A stretch of 64,000 nucleotides of DNA from Monomorium pharaonis (taxonomy: Eukaryota > Arthropoda > Insecta > Hymenoptera > Formicidae). The stretch spans positions 13,958,783-14,022,782 of the forward strand of contig NC_050473.1 of assembly GCF_013373865.1 (NCBI RefSeq), written 5' to 3'. The translations under genes were made by a program, and so were the position numbers. Shown here in pieces: positions 1 to 16,205 of the stretch (position 1 is the first letter of the stretch; every line of letters begins with the position of its first letter). Under the pieces are notes generated by a model that was given only the letters and a program-made list of their open reading frames with translations, ran no database searches and was not told the origin of the DNA.

Positions 1-2613
<2,613 letters not shown>

Positions 2614-2658
<45 letters not shown>
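2614..2658 (+). repeat. (CT)n microsatellite
   Basis: About 22 uninterrupted TC/CT units flanked by unrelated sequence. Confidence 0.97.
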
Positions 2659-2660
<2 letters not shown>

Positions 2661-5600
2661 CCCTCTTCTCTCTTTAGTAATAATAATCGGAAGCTTCTCC
2701 ATATCGCTCCTCTTTCTTTACTTCTACCTTCTTTCCTTTCTAAATATTTTGCTTAGACAGCAGCAGGAATTAAGATCCATATTTTTCTCTTTTTTTTTTT
2801 TAAATATAAACGTGAGATCCTCCGATATAATTTGGGTCGAGACCTACCTGCGAGAGTACAACACGAAACGCAGACTCGCCGGTTTTACGTGTATCGTGGG
2901 CAGAATTTAAATTGAATATTAGCAGTAGGTGGGGTTGACAAAGAGTCCACTTAACGTTAAACCTATTCTTATCGTTCAAATATTTCTGGCCTTCATACGC
3001 TGGACTTCGAATTTCCAGCAAGGTAGCACGATGACGCTTTGTTTGCGTCACGGTAATTCCATATTTGACATGAAATGGATATTTATAAAATGAAACGAAA
3101 TTGACATCGGATGCGATATCAGATGATCTTGCTTTAGAATGATGAAACGATAAATTGCGTTTATCTTTGAAATGATTAAAATTACATTCTCTTGTTTATC
3201 GATCACGTCTGGTCATCATATATCTGTCTTATTATTTAATAATCTATCTATAAACTTCAACAAGTTGTAAATTGTTAAATTAGTTGTGGTCTACAAAAGT
3301 TTTTATTTATATTTGACATTTTACAAATAAAACAGTCGATGTAACTTTATAGTTATCTATATTAAATTGTAATGTTGACATTTTATATAATAGAAAATTT
3401 TTTCCTAAAAGAAATTTCGTATTATATTGCACAAGGAAAAAAATGCTGTGCACTTATTGACTGAATCTGTAATCGCTGTTAATCTTACCCCCTTAAATTG
3501 GATACATATCCTTACCGATTCCCCTCGCGAGTCACATGGTTTGCCCCGAATTCTACGTGGCTGTCGTCCGTGCGGTCGCCAACCGCGAGACAAAGGTCGA
3601 TACACGAGAGGCCGGTCGGGATCCTCGCAGGATTCCCAGGACCTAACGGCCACGAGAGGATGAGGGATGAGCCAGCTATGCGGGAAACTGTGGGTGGAGG
3701 CGAACGAGCGAGGGACGACGGATATATTCCACGAGATATCTATCCGTAGGCGAAGGACTCGAACCGGTTGGAAAGGTCGTATGCCGGTCTAGGTGGAAGT
3801 AGGACGAAGTTGCTTAAAATGGATGAGATCTCGGATCTTCCGGGGAGTGGATTACCCGCGCGGTCGAGCCAAGCTATTCGTCAAGTCTCGCCGACCGCCG
3901 GTGAAGTCGCGCATTCGACCACTGAATCCTTGCGTTCCCGCGAAACATATCGTGGTTATTACAACGGATTGTACTGACGGACTGCCAGCAACGCGTAACG
4001 TCCGCGGAGCGCGCGCGGTATAAACGTCTAGTTCTTGGATATAACGACAATTTAGGTACGGTAGCTCAGGAAACAGCAACTGAAAAATCGTTTTTGAATT
4101 CAAATTCCCGTAGTAAATGGATCACATCATAGACTGTTTTTTTTTATACCTCTGTTCCATCATTTGAGCGTAAGAAAAAAAAGAACGGAAGTGAAGTTAA
4201 ATCTTACTTCATCACATTCACTTCGAAATCTTTGTTCTCTCTCGCGCGCTACTGTTTATTTATCTGGAATAAATCTCTTGTTGCCTCTCTCGCGACACGA
4301 TATTCTTGTTGTCGCGGGAAAGTCTTCCTTCTCAATGCAGCCCACAGATCGCTGTTATTTCTCTCTCTTTCTCTTTTTGTCTGTCTTTCTCTGCGAAGAT
4401 TTTTACGACATCTACGTTTGTAGTTCCTGCGTTGGATGAAAAGCAAGCGGATGGTAGCCTGTCCGAAGTTAAAGTTTTCGCCTTCTGCCTCAACTTCCCG
4501 CAACCGACGTTGTAAATGATCTACCCGCGAGCGCAGGAGGAAAGTAAAAATAGAGGGGTTGAAGCACGGATGTATAGGGTGTCGAGGGAGAATAGTGAGT
4601 CCGCGGAGTCGAAGTCGGGGTGAAGCAGTTTGTGTTTGTTAGAGCCTGAAAAGCGCCAACGCGAGGAAGACGGACTCGCAGACGAATACAAAAAGCCACG
4701 CTCTCTCACCCTGAGACTAATCTTGATAAATATTTACCACCCTAGTGCATATACCGCGCCACGAGCGAGGTGTCTTTACTATTAAAGCCGATGGGGGAAG
4801 AGCGTAGCGGTGTAGCGCCGCTTTCAGAAGTTCCGCGCGCGACGATTCAATCTACCCTGCGGAACAAACAAGGTCTCTTTTAGATCCTCGGCAACGCGAT
4901 TTTCTCAGTCTCCTTCTTTCGTGTACGATCACGATCCTTCCTCTTTTATTCCACCACTTTCCTATTCTCCAGGAGCATAGTTTCTCTAAGAACTTTGCGA
5001 TAGTCCATAGCAATCTGAATAATTCATAGTGCACTCTACGCGCAAGAAATAGCTAGATAAATCCATTATTATGGGATACTGTACTATTTTAGGCCAGGTT
5101 AAGGATCGATTATGATGCAAATCTCCGTTTGCGAGATACACCCCGCGTTTAACGAAAAGCTCTCTAAAGCTGCGTTTTAAGCCTCGGACGTTACATCCCC
5201 TCGTGACGGACATATTTTCCACCACCGAGTCGATAAGCGCGCCGAAGGATTCTTCAAGAGAATACTGTGTGCTCCGTCAGAAATTTCACTCCAGCCTTCG
5301 GGATATATCGAATATTTCATAAACGAGCGGCGCAGCCTGAATTCCGAAGGTGCGCGACTACCTCGCTACTTCCTCGCACCTTCTATCCTCTCGGCTTCCG
5401 TCGTACATCACGGCTTCATTCCTTCGGTTACGCACGTGCCAAAGGGCCTCGCGAGGATCAAGACTCCTTACTTCCTTCCGTAATAGCGAGGACGATTCGT
5501 ATGCCCGGCGCGGAATGGGATATTACGTCTCACACGTGCCACCCAGCTGCGATGGCGTTTGCCTCCTTTCGATGCGAGTGTCGAGAATATAGTGCGGAAA

Positions 5601-6707
5601 TAAGCGCATCTTTAAAGGACCATTTTGAATAAGTCGAATCGTGCGGCCTCTCGCATTAACGCTAAACGTCATGGATCGGCAAAGCCGCACGAATGTTGAA
5701 TCCATGCTCCCGTAACTGCGATGCGGTTTAACTTTCAAGTGAAATGCAGAATCGAAATGCAGAGAAAGATTCTTTTTCAGCACACCGGATAAGAACATTA
5801 AATTTAGTACATGACTCATTGACATGCTTATACCAATCGTAAATAAAAATGATACATTTTTTGTCACTTTTTTGTCACAACTTCATATTCCGATATATTT
5901 GTTATAATAGTATAATGACTTATAATTTGCGTCTGTCATTTACCTGTTTGAGATCACGACATGAACTTTATTTTTAATTTACTTGAAAACTGGTATATTT
6001 GAGAAAGCACTTTAATGCAATATAAATATCGAGTGAAACAAATGAGGAAAAACAATAATTACATTTACAATGTCTACAATACCTCACTGAGACGTTTAAT
6101 TAATGTCGAAGTTTAAATGGCTCGACTATTTCTGTTTAAATTAAGAGTTGAAAGATTGACGTGTTTTTCTCGGAATAATAAATAAAGCACTTGGAGGAAA
6201 GCACATTTTAACGAATGCTTCAATACTGTTAAATTATAGTGAGACATTGCAGAAATTACATTTTCAGCGCAAATGCATTTTCTTTCGTTTATTTCAATCG
6301 CGATAAGCTTTTTAGGGATTAATGTCCCACTTTAATCATAAGAGGATCGTGTGAAAATTGTTTTCCACGTGTAAATTGCTGCCGCACATGCATAATACAC
6401 GTGCTCGTTCTTTAAACTGCTATCGCGCTGTCTCGAGTCGGAAGATAACCACGGTATACAAGTTCTTGGTGCAGTTGGGACATGACTTACAAAGTGAGTC
6501 AAATCTGACTAAATCCTTGCGATTCTACTACCGAGATAGCATTCATGATGGTTACATTAAGTCTCGACTTTATGGTCAAATATGTAGTTAAAGTACATTG
6601 ATCATAAGGTAGATATAAGTGTAAATGTTTAAACTTTACAGACTTGTCAAAGCGTGTAGAAATATTTAAAAAATTGTTACTAAATAACGTATTTAAACTT
6701 ACAAATC

Positions 6708-6741
6708 ACAGAGAAAAATGTACTACAGAGAAAAATATATT
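6708..6741 (+). repeat. Two-copy 17-bp tandem repeat
   Basis: Two adjacent 17-base units begin with the same 12 bases, ACAGAGAAAAAT (6708-6724 and 6725-6741). The flanks are also partly duplicated: CTTACAAATCA occurs on both sides, so the whole is a small local duplication about 50 bases across. Confidence 0.75.
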
Positions 6742-7002
6742 TAAATACTGCTCTTCTTACAAATCATGACGTATTTCATCTTTAATATGAGCATTTAAAA
6801 CAGAATCTTTTTTGTTCTATTCATATTTTCGTTTATAAAAATATCGAAACATTTTAAAAAGACACATTTTAAAGATATATTGGCGTGTCTTGTTCTGTCA
6901 TTAAGAAATCAGTTCTCTAAATTGAAATCCGTGATATTTTATAGATTATAATGCTATATTTATTACTATGTTAATTAATGAAATGCACTATCTTCTAGTG
7001 AT

Positions 7003-7125
7003 AATACACTGATTCTGATCAGTTAGAACGTTCCTCTTAATCTACTAAAAACGAATGTACTCATTTATAATCTCAGTTATGAATATAGCGCTGTAAATAG
7101 CGGTGCACAATACACTGATTCCGAT
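7003..7125 (+). repeat. Pair of 17-bp direct repeats
   Basis: AATACACTGATTCTGAT at 7003-7019 recurs with one change (C for T) at 7109-7125, an offset of 106 bases. No larger element boundaries are visible. Confidence 0.6.
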
Positions 7126-8369
7126 TTAAAGAGAGCTTACACTATTTTCGAAGTACATGTTTTATTAATTTTATTTCGAAATATAACGGCATAATCGTTC
7201 GAATCAAGGAGACACTTTTAACTCGATTATCAATTAAGTGCGTCACATTTCGAGCTATTATCGCCGGCGCGGATTTTCGCCGCGGTCGTTCCGCACGCCC
7301 ATTGGCGAGATAGAGCAGGCGATTCGGCGGTTACACGAAGTATGGATGGTGTACACGAGGTAATGATTTCGAGTGACACACGTGTATGCGCTCGTTTCGG
7401 CGCGCTGTACATATCCCGATACGATCGGGGAGGCCGCGCATTATTAACTCGGATATACCGAGTGGCAATGCCACCTCCGCAAACCGCCACCAACACCAAT
7501 CCCTCTTACCCCTCAGTCGTCGGCCAAACGGTGGAGTCATGAATATCGACACGGCCGTAAACGCTCGGCCGACTCTCGTCGCGTTCGCGTCGAACCACGG
7601 CTTCGGGAATGAACGCATACCACCGCCGTGTACCGCGGGAAATATCGGATGCAAGTCGTTCCGTGCCGTAAAATTTGTTATAAAAGTTGTCGCGCCATGT
7701 CATTAAAGTTTTACGTCTTATTGTGCAGAGGACGATACTCGCACCGATAGATCCGTATGTCGCGGCTGAAGAGCGCAGAGCTTTTCCTCGATTTCACTTT
7801 AATTACTAGACGAGGGATAATACCTTCGCTTTTCCTCGCGATAGACTACAAATTATCCTTTATATGAAGGGACGAGGAGTTGCCCGTCTACCCAGGTGAA
7901 TATATTTCCCATCTTGCAGATGAGAGGAAAATAAAAATTCCCCGTGCTACGAAAAATACGGAAATTTTCTTGCAGCTTGCCGTTAATATTGATTAAAAGT
8001 TTGGTAAAAGTACAGAATTTAACATCGTTTAAAGACTACTTAACAAGTAAAATAATAAATTCCAGTGCTGGAATGCAAACATCAATCATTGTATTCGAAA
8101 GTTTCCGTAATAGAAGCATCAGAAGTTGAGATAGTTTTAACCCAAGCTGATATGAAAACACGGCGCGCAACGTCGGTCGTGAAACATTAAGGAAATCGAA
8201 ATTTCTTCGCATGCGCGCTATCAATAGTGAATCAAAGACGCGAAGTAGTAGAGGCGCGTAGAGTCTCAGGCTGGAGAGAAATGTATACTTTGGTGGCAAC
8301 ACTCGGCGTTCCCTAAGTCTATTTCTTCAGAAGTGGCAATAACAGATTTAAAAGTATATTGGAAAAGAC

Positions 8370-8372
<3 letters not shown>

Positions 8373-8423
<51 letters not shown>
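8373..8423 (+). repeat. (CT)n microsatellite
   Basis: About 25 uninterrupted CT units, followed by CACACGAGG. Confidence 0.97.
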
Positions 8424-8427
<4 letters not shown>

Positions 8428-11112
8428 GAGGATACTTGGGAAACATATCTCAAGTATACTCTTTGAATTCTACGAAAGAAACTTTCCCGCAGAGAGTCTT
8501 CTCTCGTCTTCTACTTCTTTCTTTGCATTATGCATCGATATTATGTTATATATCGGAAAGTTGAATATCTTCCGCGAGCGCCGCGTACCGATTCAATTAT
8601 CGCAAGCCTTTAATAACGGACAGTACGACCGTGCCACTTTTTAGAATATCGATCAGTCTCTTTTCTGTTTCTATATACAATTAATTCTTTGTTTATATGC
8701 ACAGCATACAAAGGACTGATGTATGCCGTGAAAAAAATAACTTTTAGTTTTTCGCCACGCTCAACGCGTCAAAGTTACACGAAATATGGATGCCACGATA
8801 TATTGGACTTGTTCGACATTTATCGCGATCGCAACTAATCACGAAACTTCGCTTTAATCTATTAAAATGTAATTTGTTTTTGCACAATATTTGTGACGCC
8901 CGCAACATTGCAGCTTGCCACATTTTATTTCGACAGACTGAATATTTTATTTCGCCGGGTTGATTGTTCGTCTTTCCATCGTGAATATTACCGTTGCAAT
9001 AATATCTTTTTATAATCAAACACAAATTACTTATTAATATTTACAATTACATTCGTTCGTATTCTATGTGCGATAAAATAAAATTCTTTAATCAAAGCGA
9101 ATTTTTCTATCGTAAAGAAAATTACCATAAATAATTAAACTCATTTTTCTCATTTTTCCGCAACCTCGATATCGAGTGGTAGAACTTGGAAGAAGTTTGA
9201 AAGCTCTTGTTGCACGAGCTTAACTTGAACCGTAGTTTAATTTACTTTCCTTAGTCTTTTTCTAATTCTACTTTTGGCAAGAAAACAAAGGTTCGGTTAA
9301 AGACATAGTTAACCAACGTAGGAGGGGTAGGAGGAGCGAAACCGACCTTAAGGAGGATTTCGAGGCAATAGCAAGAGAAAATAAAATTGAACGGACACAT
9401 GTAGCAAAAAAAGCATTTTTCTCAAGTATCTTGAAAGTCACCAAGCAATCCGACCTACTTACAAGCCCGAGATTTTGCTGACGCTGATCGCATGAGCGAC
9501 CACACATACCAAGCCCGCAATAGGCCACGGGTCCTAAAAGCTCAGCCCGAGAAAACAGTCCTTCCTGTCGGTAACCGCGAGTGAATAGATAAAAGGCCGG
9601 CGGATGCGGCAGAAGGGAGAAGGGAGTGAGAGATAAGTCCAGGCTCTCTTTCGTGCCGGACAAGCGGCTTAAGGCGGACGAGAACGTATCCTTCGATTCG
9701 CGAAAACCCTGGGCGCGCGCGCGCACGACGGGAAATTGGAGCGTTAGTAAGAGATGGAACCTGCCCAGTCCGGGATGTAAAAGGAAGAAACGATCTCCGT
9801 GAGAGAGGACGTTGGATCGCGGCGGAGGCGAGCGGTAAACCTGGCGGTCTCCCGAGGGGGATATCCGCGCTGAGCGCGGTTCACCGGGCTCCATGTATCT
9901 TTCCCGGTGTATTTACGTGTACGGCCAACGGACACGTGAATACCGCAGGTTGAAGGCGGCCTCGCCACGCGCCCCCGACGCATCCCCTAAACCTTCCTTG
10001 CGGCCGGTGAGGGAACGCCGCGATCCTATGTATTAACGGTATCCTCTTCCGTTGAATACGTTGGAGGTTCGGCGCGGTGTGCTCGCTGTCAAGCAAAGGA
10101 AGAGGGATAGACCTTCCCGCTCTTCGGCAATATGAATATGGATGACATGGCGTAAATGTTCTCCCTTCAGTCGCTCGCCCCGCATGTCGGTCATACGTCT
10201 AACATTACAACGTCGTCGAGACGGGAACGGAACACGTATATGGTTTTTGGCAGATAATGCCCCGAGAGACAGTGATAACCGCATCGAGGGTGGAACCGTA
10301 CTCCTTGCCCTTCGCGCATGGTCGTCCCTGCCCTCGACAAAATTTCTACGTTACCCTATGTAATGTTATAAGAAATTTCATCTCATTCGCAATAAAACTT
10401 GACAAGTTACTTTAATACAGGGATATGAACGTTTAATCAAAAAATGTACAATCTTTCGAGAGAGAAAAGTTTAAAAGTTGGAGATATTATTAGGGAACGG
10501 AGACTTATTATTTACCTTGAAACTATATGCATTGCTTGAATATCTGTAATTTAAAACGCTTACTTAAATACTTCTGTGTTAATAGCCTCTGTAATTATCA
10601 AGATGTTCTGCCGGCAAGAAAATCGAAGATCGCCTTTCTATTGTGCGAAATGGGCAGACGTTAAGCGTCTGCTTAAGCGCCTTTCATTATTCACCCACGG
10701 ACGGCGGGCGAATTGGCAAAGGGGGCTATTCTCGGGGCGGGCTTTCGTCGAAAATTCAGCGGCGTTTGTTACGGCTCCACCGCATTATAAATCGCGCCGA
10801 CGCGATTGACGCTGAGCGAATACTATTAAAACGTATTCCGACGTACATAACGCCGATCGCTGCCGTTAGACGAGGGCGAGGAAGGTGTCGTTGTAAATCA
10901 CTCGATCCTCTTTACGAGGACCGAGGAAGGCGATAATTCTCGGGGTGGTCTTCCCTCCACGAGTCTGATCTAACCGCCCCCTCGTGACCACGTCTCGGTC
11001 TCTTGTCCTCCCTTCCTCTTTTGCGTCAATCCCTTCCTCCCTTTCTTTTGCCTTCTTAGTCTTCGTCTATGCGCTTTTTTCTCAATCACCGTTAAATTCC
11101 TCTTTGTCTCTG

Positions 11113-11135
11113 TCTCTCTCTCTCTCTCTCTCTCT
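11113..11135 (+). repeat. Short (CT)n microsatellite
   Basis: About 11 TC units inside a longer pyrimidine-rich stretch (roughly 10985-11150). Confidence 0.9.
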
Positions 11136-11680
11136 GTATTCCTTTGTCTTTCTCGCGCCTCTCGTTGCGGCTCTCGTCTAGCACGTCGCGGGTGGGGTAA
11201 CCGCCGGGACGACCCGAGGTTCTAACTCGACGTAATTCGGTCTCCCGGGCTTTTCGCCGGACAATGGCTAATAATTGTCGGCAGTCGGCGCCTACAGGAA
11301 AACGCCGGGAACCGGGACGGAGAGGCAGGCGGCCGAGATGGGCGAGGGTGAGGGAACGAAGGCGGGCGCGCTGCTCGTTGCGAAAACGAAGTTTGCGAAA
11401 CGGGGACGAATCTCGCGGGTATTGTCATCGCATCTCTCGAAACGACACGGGGAGCGCGAATTAAAGAAGGAGGAGCCAACGGGGAGAGGAAACGGTGACT
11501 CCAATTGCGACCTAACTTTTTGGACGTAAGGGTGACGTTGGATGAAAACCGCGTTTCCTCCATGATCCGTGATCCAATTTTGATATCGATGTCCAATCAT
11601 TACCGTGCATTGTGCATTCCCGTTCGCCGAGTAATAAGATAGATGGACACGCTTTTCCGGGAAATAATTAATATCTGCAA

Positions 11681-11711
11681 CGAGAAAGAGAGAGAAAGAG
11701 AGAAAGAGAGA
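11681..11711 (+). repeat. (GAGAAA)n-like purine repeat
   Basis: Alternating GAGA and GAAA blocks form an all-purine run of about 30 bases. Confidence 0.85.
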
Positions 11712-12546
11712 CTGCTCATCGATTAAATGATGTAGTATTCTACGACGCTTCGCCAGCGAAGATTCTATCGGCGTTGACTTCCGGTATCGCCGTCCCCGTC
11801 GTCTCAGATATTACGATAATAAATCGGCCTCTCGAATAAAGGTCGTTAATCGTGGAGTGTCGCCGGGAATCACCCCACGTCGTCCGCGAGTCGGTCGGAA
11901 CTTTATACAGCAGTCGCGCGCGGCGTCGCACGATTTGTCATAACTTCCGACTGTAAAGGCAAACGAACCGTGTCCCTTCACAATTTCCGTATCAGCTCGT
12001 GCACCGTGCTTCTTTCGCGGCAGCGAGGCCTCACGTGACAGCACGTTAAACCGCTTTCTCGTACGTTACGTAAGACGTGGAAATAAAACATCGGCGACGG
12101 AGGAGAAGCCGCGCGAATCGGAAGAGGAACTGAGCCGGATCGAAGTTCACCGAATCGATCGGCCGGGGTTATGTTCATGTACGATCTGCGTCGAACGAGA
12201 ACGAGTCTTCTTCTGCGAGGACACCGCGCGAAGGATCCGTGAAAAACGATTGACGTGATCGCGCGAACCGGGCGCCGCGGGCATGACCCGGTATATCGAC
12301 GGAGATTTATGCCACGGTGAGGTTGTGATTCTCGTAATGCTATTCATGCGATCCGTGCAATTCGCCAAATTGGACGGATTATATAGTAGTATCTGAAATA
12401 CGGTGTCCCATCTCGCGTGCGCGCTCAAGTGATCGGGCTCAAGCGATGCGTATCCGCGCGGCATTTTGTCCACTGTACGACGTGTCATTTTGAAACAGTT
12501 TCCGTAGGTTTATTTAGAAGGTCGCCGTCGCGCATCGAAGTGACAA

Positions 12547-12605
12547 GTGACACACACGTGTCACGATAAATGTCGATATATTTCATTAATAGCGCTCGCG
12601 CTATT
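12547..12605. repeat. Two short GC-containing hairpins
   Basis: Hairpin one pairs GTGACAC (12547-12553) with GTGTCAC (12558-12564) around a 4-base loop. Hairpin two pairs AATAGCG (12588-12594) with CGCTATT (12599-12605) around CTCG. Both stems are perfect over 7 bp. No function is assigned. Confidence 0.6.
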
Positions 12606-13198
12606 TATGAGCGACGTCCCGTCACTTTGCCACGCTGACCGTTGCATACTATCGTGCGCTTTTCCAATTTTCATTTAAGGATCTCTATATTCGGCTACTG
12701 TCCATTTAACGTTATTTAAGACTAATATTCAATGTATCGTGTATCTTTAGATGACATATAGCCATTATGTGTAGATATTTCTGTGCTCTTGTCTATATAT
12801 AACAAAAATAAAATGAAAGGCCGTATGACAAGCACGTATTATGATTTTGCGAGGAAAAAAATGCTGAACTGCCTCGAATAAAAAGGAAAAGTATCGAGTC
12901 ATCTTCCTGACGTGTTCTTATTCTATCTATATAAAACGCACACGTAGCTCTCGGCGACGGGGCGAACGAACGGGACGTAAGCGGCACTCGTTTCTACCTA
13001 CCTGGCGAGAGGAAGATAAAAAGCAAGAGAGAAAGGGCACGTGGTGAAATTTGGGAAGGGGAAAGGAGCGTTAGCGCGGATCATTTTTCACCGCGGAGCG
13101 GACGAATGAAAGCGCGATTCCATCATCCTCTGGGCATGAAAAGCGTTCCGTGATCGCTTTAAAATAAGCTATTCTTCGGGGTTTACATATGGAACGCG

Positions 13199-13200
<2 letters not shown>

Positions 13201-13232
<32 letters not shown>
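13201..13232 (+). repeat. (CT)n microsatellite, interrupted
   Basis: Two pure TC runs separated by TTT. Confidence 0.93.
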
Positions 13233-13824
13233 GCTCCTTTTCCTCCTTCTCTCCTTTATTTCACGGTTGGGCGCGCTCCATTCAGCTCGGTATCGCTCTG
13301 CTCCGCTCTGGAGTACAGGTGTACGCGCGTGTACCAAACGTTGTAACGTGTACACAAATGCGTAGGGGAGGTTCGTGTCGGCCTAAGCGCGCGCGTTTAC
13401 ATTCCCGTCGGCTGCTGGGCCACGATCCTCCGCGTGCATAAATACATCCGCGACCTCGTAAAACACGATCTCTGTTTACCCTGGTCTCCGCCTCCCGAAC
13501 GATCGCGGGTGGTCGTTTCCCCGCATATCAAACGACGATTTTTCTCCTTCCGAAACCAGCCGGAAAACATTCGTGCGTGGTCGCATTAGGGAGGACCACT
13601 TGGGCGCGCGCGGTACAGATAAATCATTGAATTCCCCTTTTCACGGAGCGCCGGAACGCGCCCTACGCGACGGCGGCGAATTCCGGTCGATGGGGGTGGC
13701 CTCGTACTTTTGCGCGTCTGCGATCCTAAAACTCTTACGACTCGTAAGGACGACCAGCGGGACGTCGTTGGCTTTATGGCGCTGCGACGCACCTCGCGGG
13801 CTATACTATACTTGCCACCGGATA

Positions 13825-13871
13825 ACGACGACGACGACGATGACGACAACGACGAGGGCGACAACGACGAC
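13825..13871 (+). repeat. (ACG/GAC)n trinucleotide repeat
   Basis: About 15 units of ACG with a few substitutions. One + frame reads it as an Asp run and one minus frame as a Val run. Trinucleotide repeats are tolerated inside exons, but neither flank looks coding. Confidence 0.9.
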
Positions 13872-14700
13872 CGCACGAGAGAGAACACTAGATTCGAGCG
13901 CCCAGGTCATTGACACCACGCCGTTCTTTCCGCGCAACGGAATATCGAGTTCTCTTTCCGCGGTCGCACTCTCTCGGCGGAAATATAAATATGTCGTGTG
14001 GAAAACCAAGAGAGAGAGTCGAAATATTTAAATTTCCCATACTATAAAATACACAAAGGCAAATTTTCCTATTGCGTTCGCTGAACAATTCGCGAGCGGG
14101 AGAAACAAGACTCGACTTTGTTCTTTTCGGTTTTGAGTGCACCACGTATTCCATCGCACCGCTGCAAACCTGGCAATAAAGGAATACGGGTATTTTTTTT
14201 GCATTCTCCGCGTTTCAGTCTTCCTTTTGTACTTTTGCGAGTGTGGCGACTCGGAAGACGCCGACTTTCAGTGCGATACATCTTTTGATGTCTCGCTATT
14301 CTCTTTAGAAAATAAAAATGTGATTAGTTTAGGAGAAAAAAAATTTTAATTATAAAAATTCAATTTCTAATTTATTTATTAACACATTTGAAAAACAATT
14401 GTCATTTGTTTATAAATTACTTAGATTCGACAGTACAAGTAAAATGTTCTTGTCCACGTGTAAAATTTCCAATAATCCGGTTTTAATGTGTCTGGCTGTG
14501 TTTTTGTCTCTTGTATGCGAACTGGAACACGTATTGGCTGCAGAAAGCGACAGAAGGGCGATGATAGCGCGATGTGAACGATACGCCGACGACGGTTGAC
14601 GGGGCTTGCGATGTTCACAATAGCTTGTGTCCTGGGAGTATTGTACATAGAAGATTATAACGAGCTATCGTTTCTCATGCTCGCCATCTGCCCCACTTTG

Positions 14701-14742
14701 CTCCCTTTTTTTCTCTCTTTCTCTCTTTCTCTTTCACTTTCC
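14701..14742 (+). repeat. Pyrimidine-rich tract
   Basis: Repeated TTTCTC blocks, nearly all C and T. Confidence 0.85.
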
Positions 14743-15198
14743 ATTTCTCGATCTATCCTTCTTCTATACTTGCCTCTTGTACGTGCACGGGAGGTATTCC
14801 TCTTATATTCTTCGATTCTTCATCTCGCGTTCGATTACCGCCCGCTGATCAAACTCGCTGGCTCGGCTCTTCGCTTTTTATCTTTCCTCCGCCCCTTCCG
14901 CCTCGAGTCCTTTGATCCTAGTTGATATAATGAAAGCGTACTGCCGGTAAGACGGTCATCTACCGAGGACGTCAAGGTGAAATGTGACTCAGATTCGTCG
15001 TGGTGCCACGACGCCGGCGTACAGCAGGATTGGCTATTTCTTTCGTGTCGCGCGATTTCCAGCTCTTTCCAGAAACGTCCTCGCGACATATGCCTCGCAA
15101 ATATTACAGCTCCTGCGAACAAGAATTAAATATATGCATATACTATATGTGTCATTTATATATGTGCGATGAATTTTATCACTTGTTTGAAATGACAG

Positions 15199-15219
15199 CT
15201 CATTCAATAATTGAATGAG
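15199..15219. repeat. 21-base near-perfect palindrome
   Basis: CTCATTCAAT pairs with ATTGAATGAG around a single central A. A protein-binding site or chance are both possible. Confidence 0.7.
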
Positions 15220-16140
15220 ACGGATAAGATTTCGTCATGCCCGCTTTCATCATGTGACTTCTATATCGATTTCGCATGTAAATTAAAATTCAAGCGTTTA
15301 TACTTTGGTATGCCTTGCCTGACATGAATACGTGATCAAATCACGTGTCACGTACAAATTTGCTTGCTCTCGATGGCAATGATAAATTATTATTCGCGCG
15401 CGCGGCGCTTAACTGTGGAGGTGAGCTGAAACGCTGGAAGGGGGCGATTAGCGCGGATCTTCCAGGAATCTGTGTGGGCGACGTATTATGTACGCGGGCG
15501 CAGACGAGCGGCACAATTCTCGCGCGGTGTGAATCATCATCCTCGTGGCAGTCTCGTATCTCTCTGGGCGTTTACAGGGATCTATAAACGCGGGTGGCCC
15601 TTTGGTGATCTTCCCTCCGGAACTTGTGCAACAAATCCAAGGTGAAGCGCGTGACTTCGCACGCGAGCACCGAACTCGTGTATTTGTAAATGTACTTCGG
15701 TTACCGCGTACGAGAGAACATTCGAATTTTGGAAGAGCATGCTGAACGCATCGACATTGGAAGGTATCGATTTATAGAATATATGTATATTGTATTATGA
15801 TGCGCGTTAGGATTATTTCTTGCTTTTATTTTCGCAAATCTCACGTCTTGTTATATAATAGTTTATTATGTTATTACCGTCTCGAAAATGTTAAAATTAC
15901 TCGCGCTCCTTAATTAATGCTGCCGCTCTCAAAGTTGTGTTCTCACAATTTGTTAAAATGAACTAAAGTTCAACTGATTCTCCCTGCTATTCTCAAGACA
16001 GACCTAAAAGGAGCTAGGCAGCTTAGTTGTAATTAATATTTAGGGACTCGTTCAAAAAAAGCAAAGAAATTTATACCGGTAACATCAGACTTGTTAGCAT
16101 TTATTGTACGTAATAAAAGTACAAAACAAGCTGAATCGCC

Positions 16141-16205
16141 AGGTTTTTTTGTTCAATTTTTTTTCATTGTCTGTTTTTTTTTGTTTCATTTTTTTATTTG
16201 TTCTC
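16141..16205 (+). repeat. T-rich low-complexity tract
   Basis: Five runs of seven or more T within about 65 bases. Read on the minus strand it is A-rich, like a decayed retroposon tail, but no retroposon body is recognisable on either side. Confidence 0.8.

Larger units (their letters stand above)
2659..8372. other. Intergenic sequence, no gene seen
   Basis: GC-rich blocks (3.5-4.1, 4.5-5.6, 7.2-7.7 kb) alternate with AT-rich ones (3.1-3.45, 5.8-7.2 kb). Several open frames of 80-120 codons exist on both strands in the GC-rich blocks, overlapping each other, which is what stop-poor GC-rich DNA gives by chance. None shows a domain I recognise. A T/C-rich low-complexity run lies at about 4357-4393. 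Confidence 0.5.
8424..13200. other. Intergenic sequence, CpG-rich in part, no supported gene
   Basis: 8.4-9.3 kb is mixed to AT-rich. Most of 9.4-13.6 kb is GC- and CpG-rich. The longest open frame of the window lies here on the minus strand (9268-9894, 208 codons). Its translation is rich in Ser, Arg, Leu and Pro, with no motif I recognise, and other frames across it are also open. I do not call a gene. Confidence 0.5.

Noticed and set aside
2836..2860. Minus-strand CGCAG|GTAGGT resembling a recursive splice site
   Set aside because: The upstream pyrimidine tract is weak, no convincing branch point is seen, and no minus-strand exon lies nearby.
4055..4112. tRNA-like A box (TAGCTCAGG) followed by a B-box-like AATTCAAATTCCC
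   Set aside because: The D stem has no complement, and acceptor and anticodon stems cannot be formed. Chance resemblance.
7880..7925. CCCAG|GTGAAT followed by a TTGCAG acceptor-like sequence
   Set aside because: The implied intron is under 30 bases and there is no branch point before the first CAG, so it is neither an exon pair nor a recursive site.
9268..9894. Longest open frame of the window (208 codons, minus strand)
   Set aside because: Low-complexity Ser/Arg/Leu/Pro composition, no domain recognised, overlapping open frames, and position in stop-poor CpG-rich DNA. Transcript evidence or a protein homology hit would reverse this.
13573..14031. 152-codon frame with an Asp run over the ACG repeat
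   Set aside because: Several frames on both strands are open through the same repeat, and the flanking translation has no domain.
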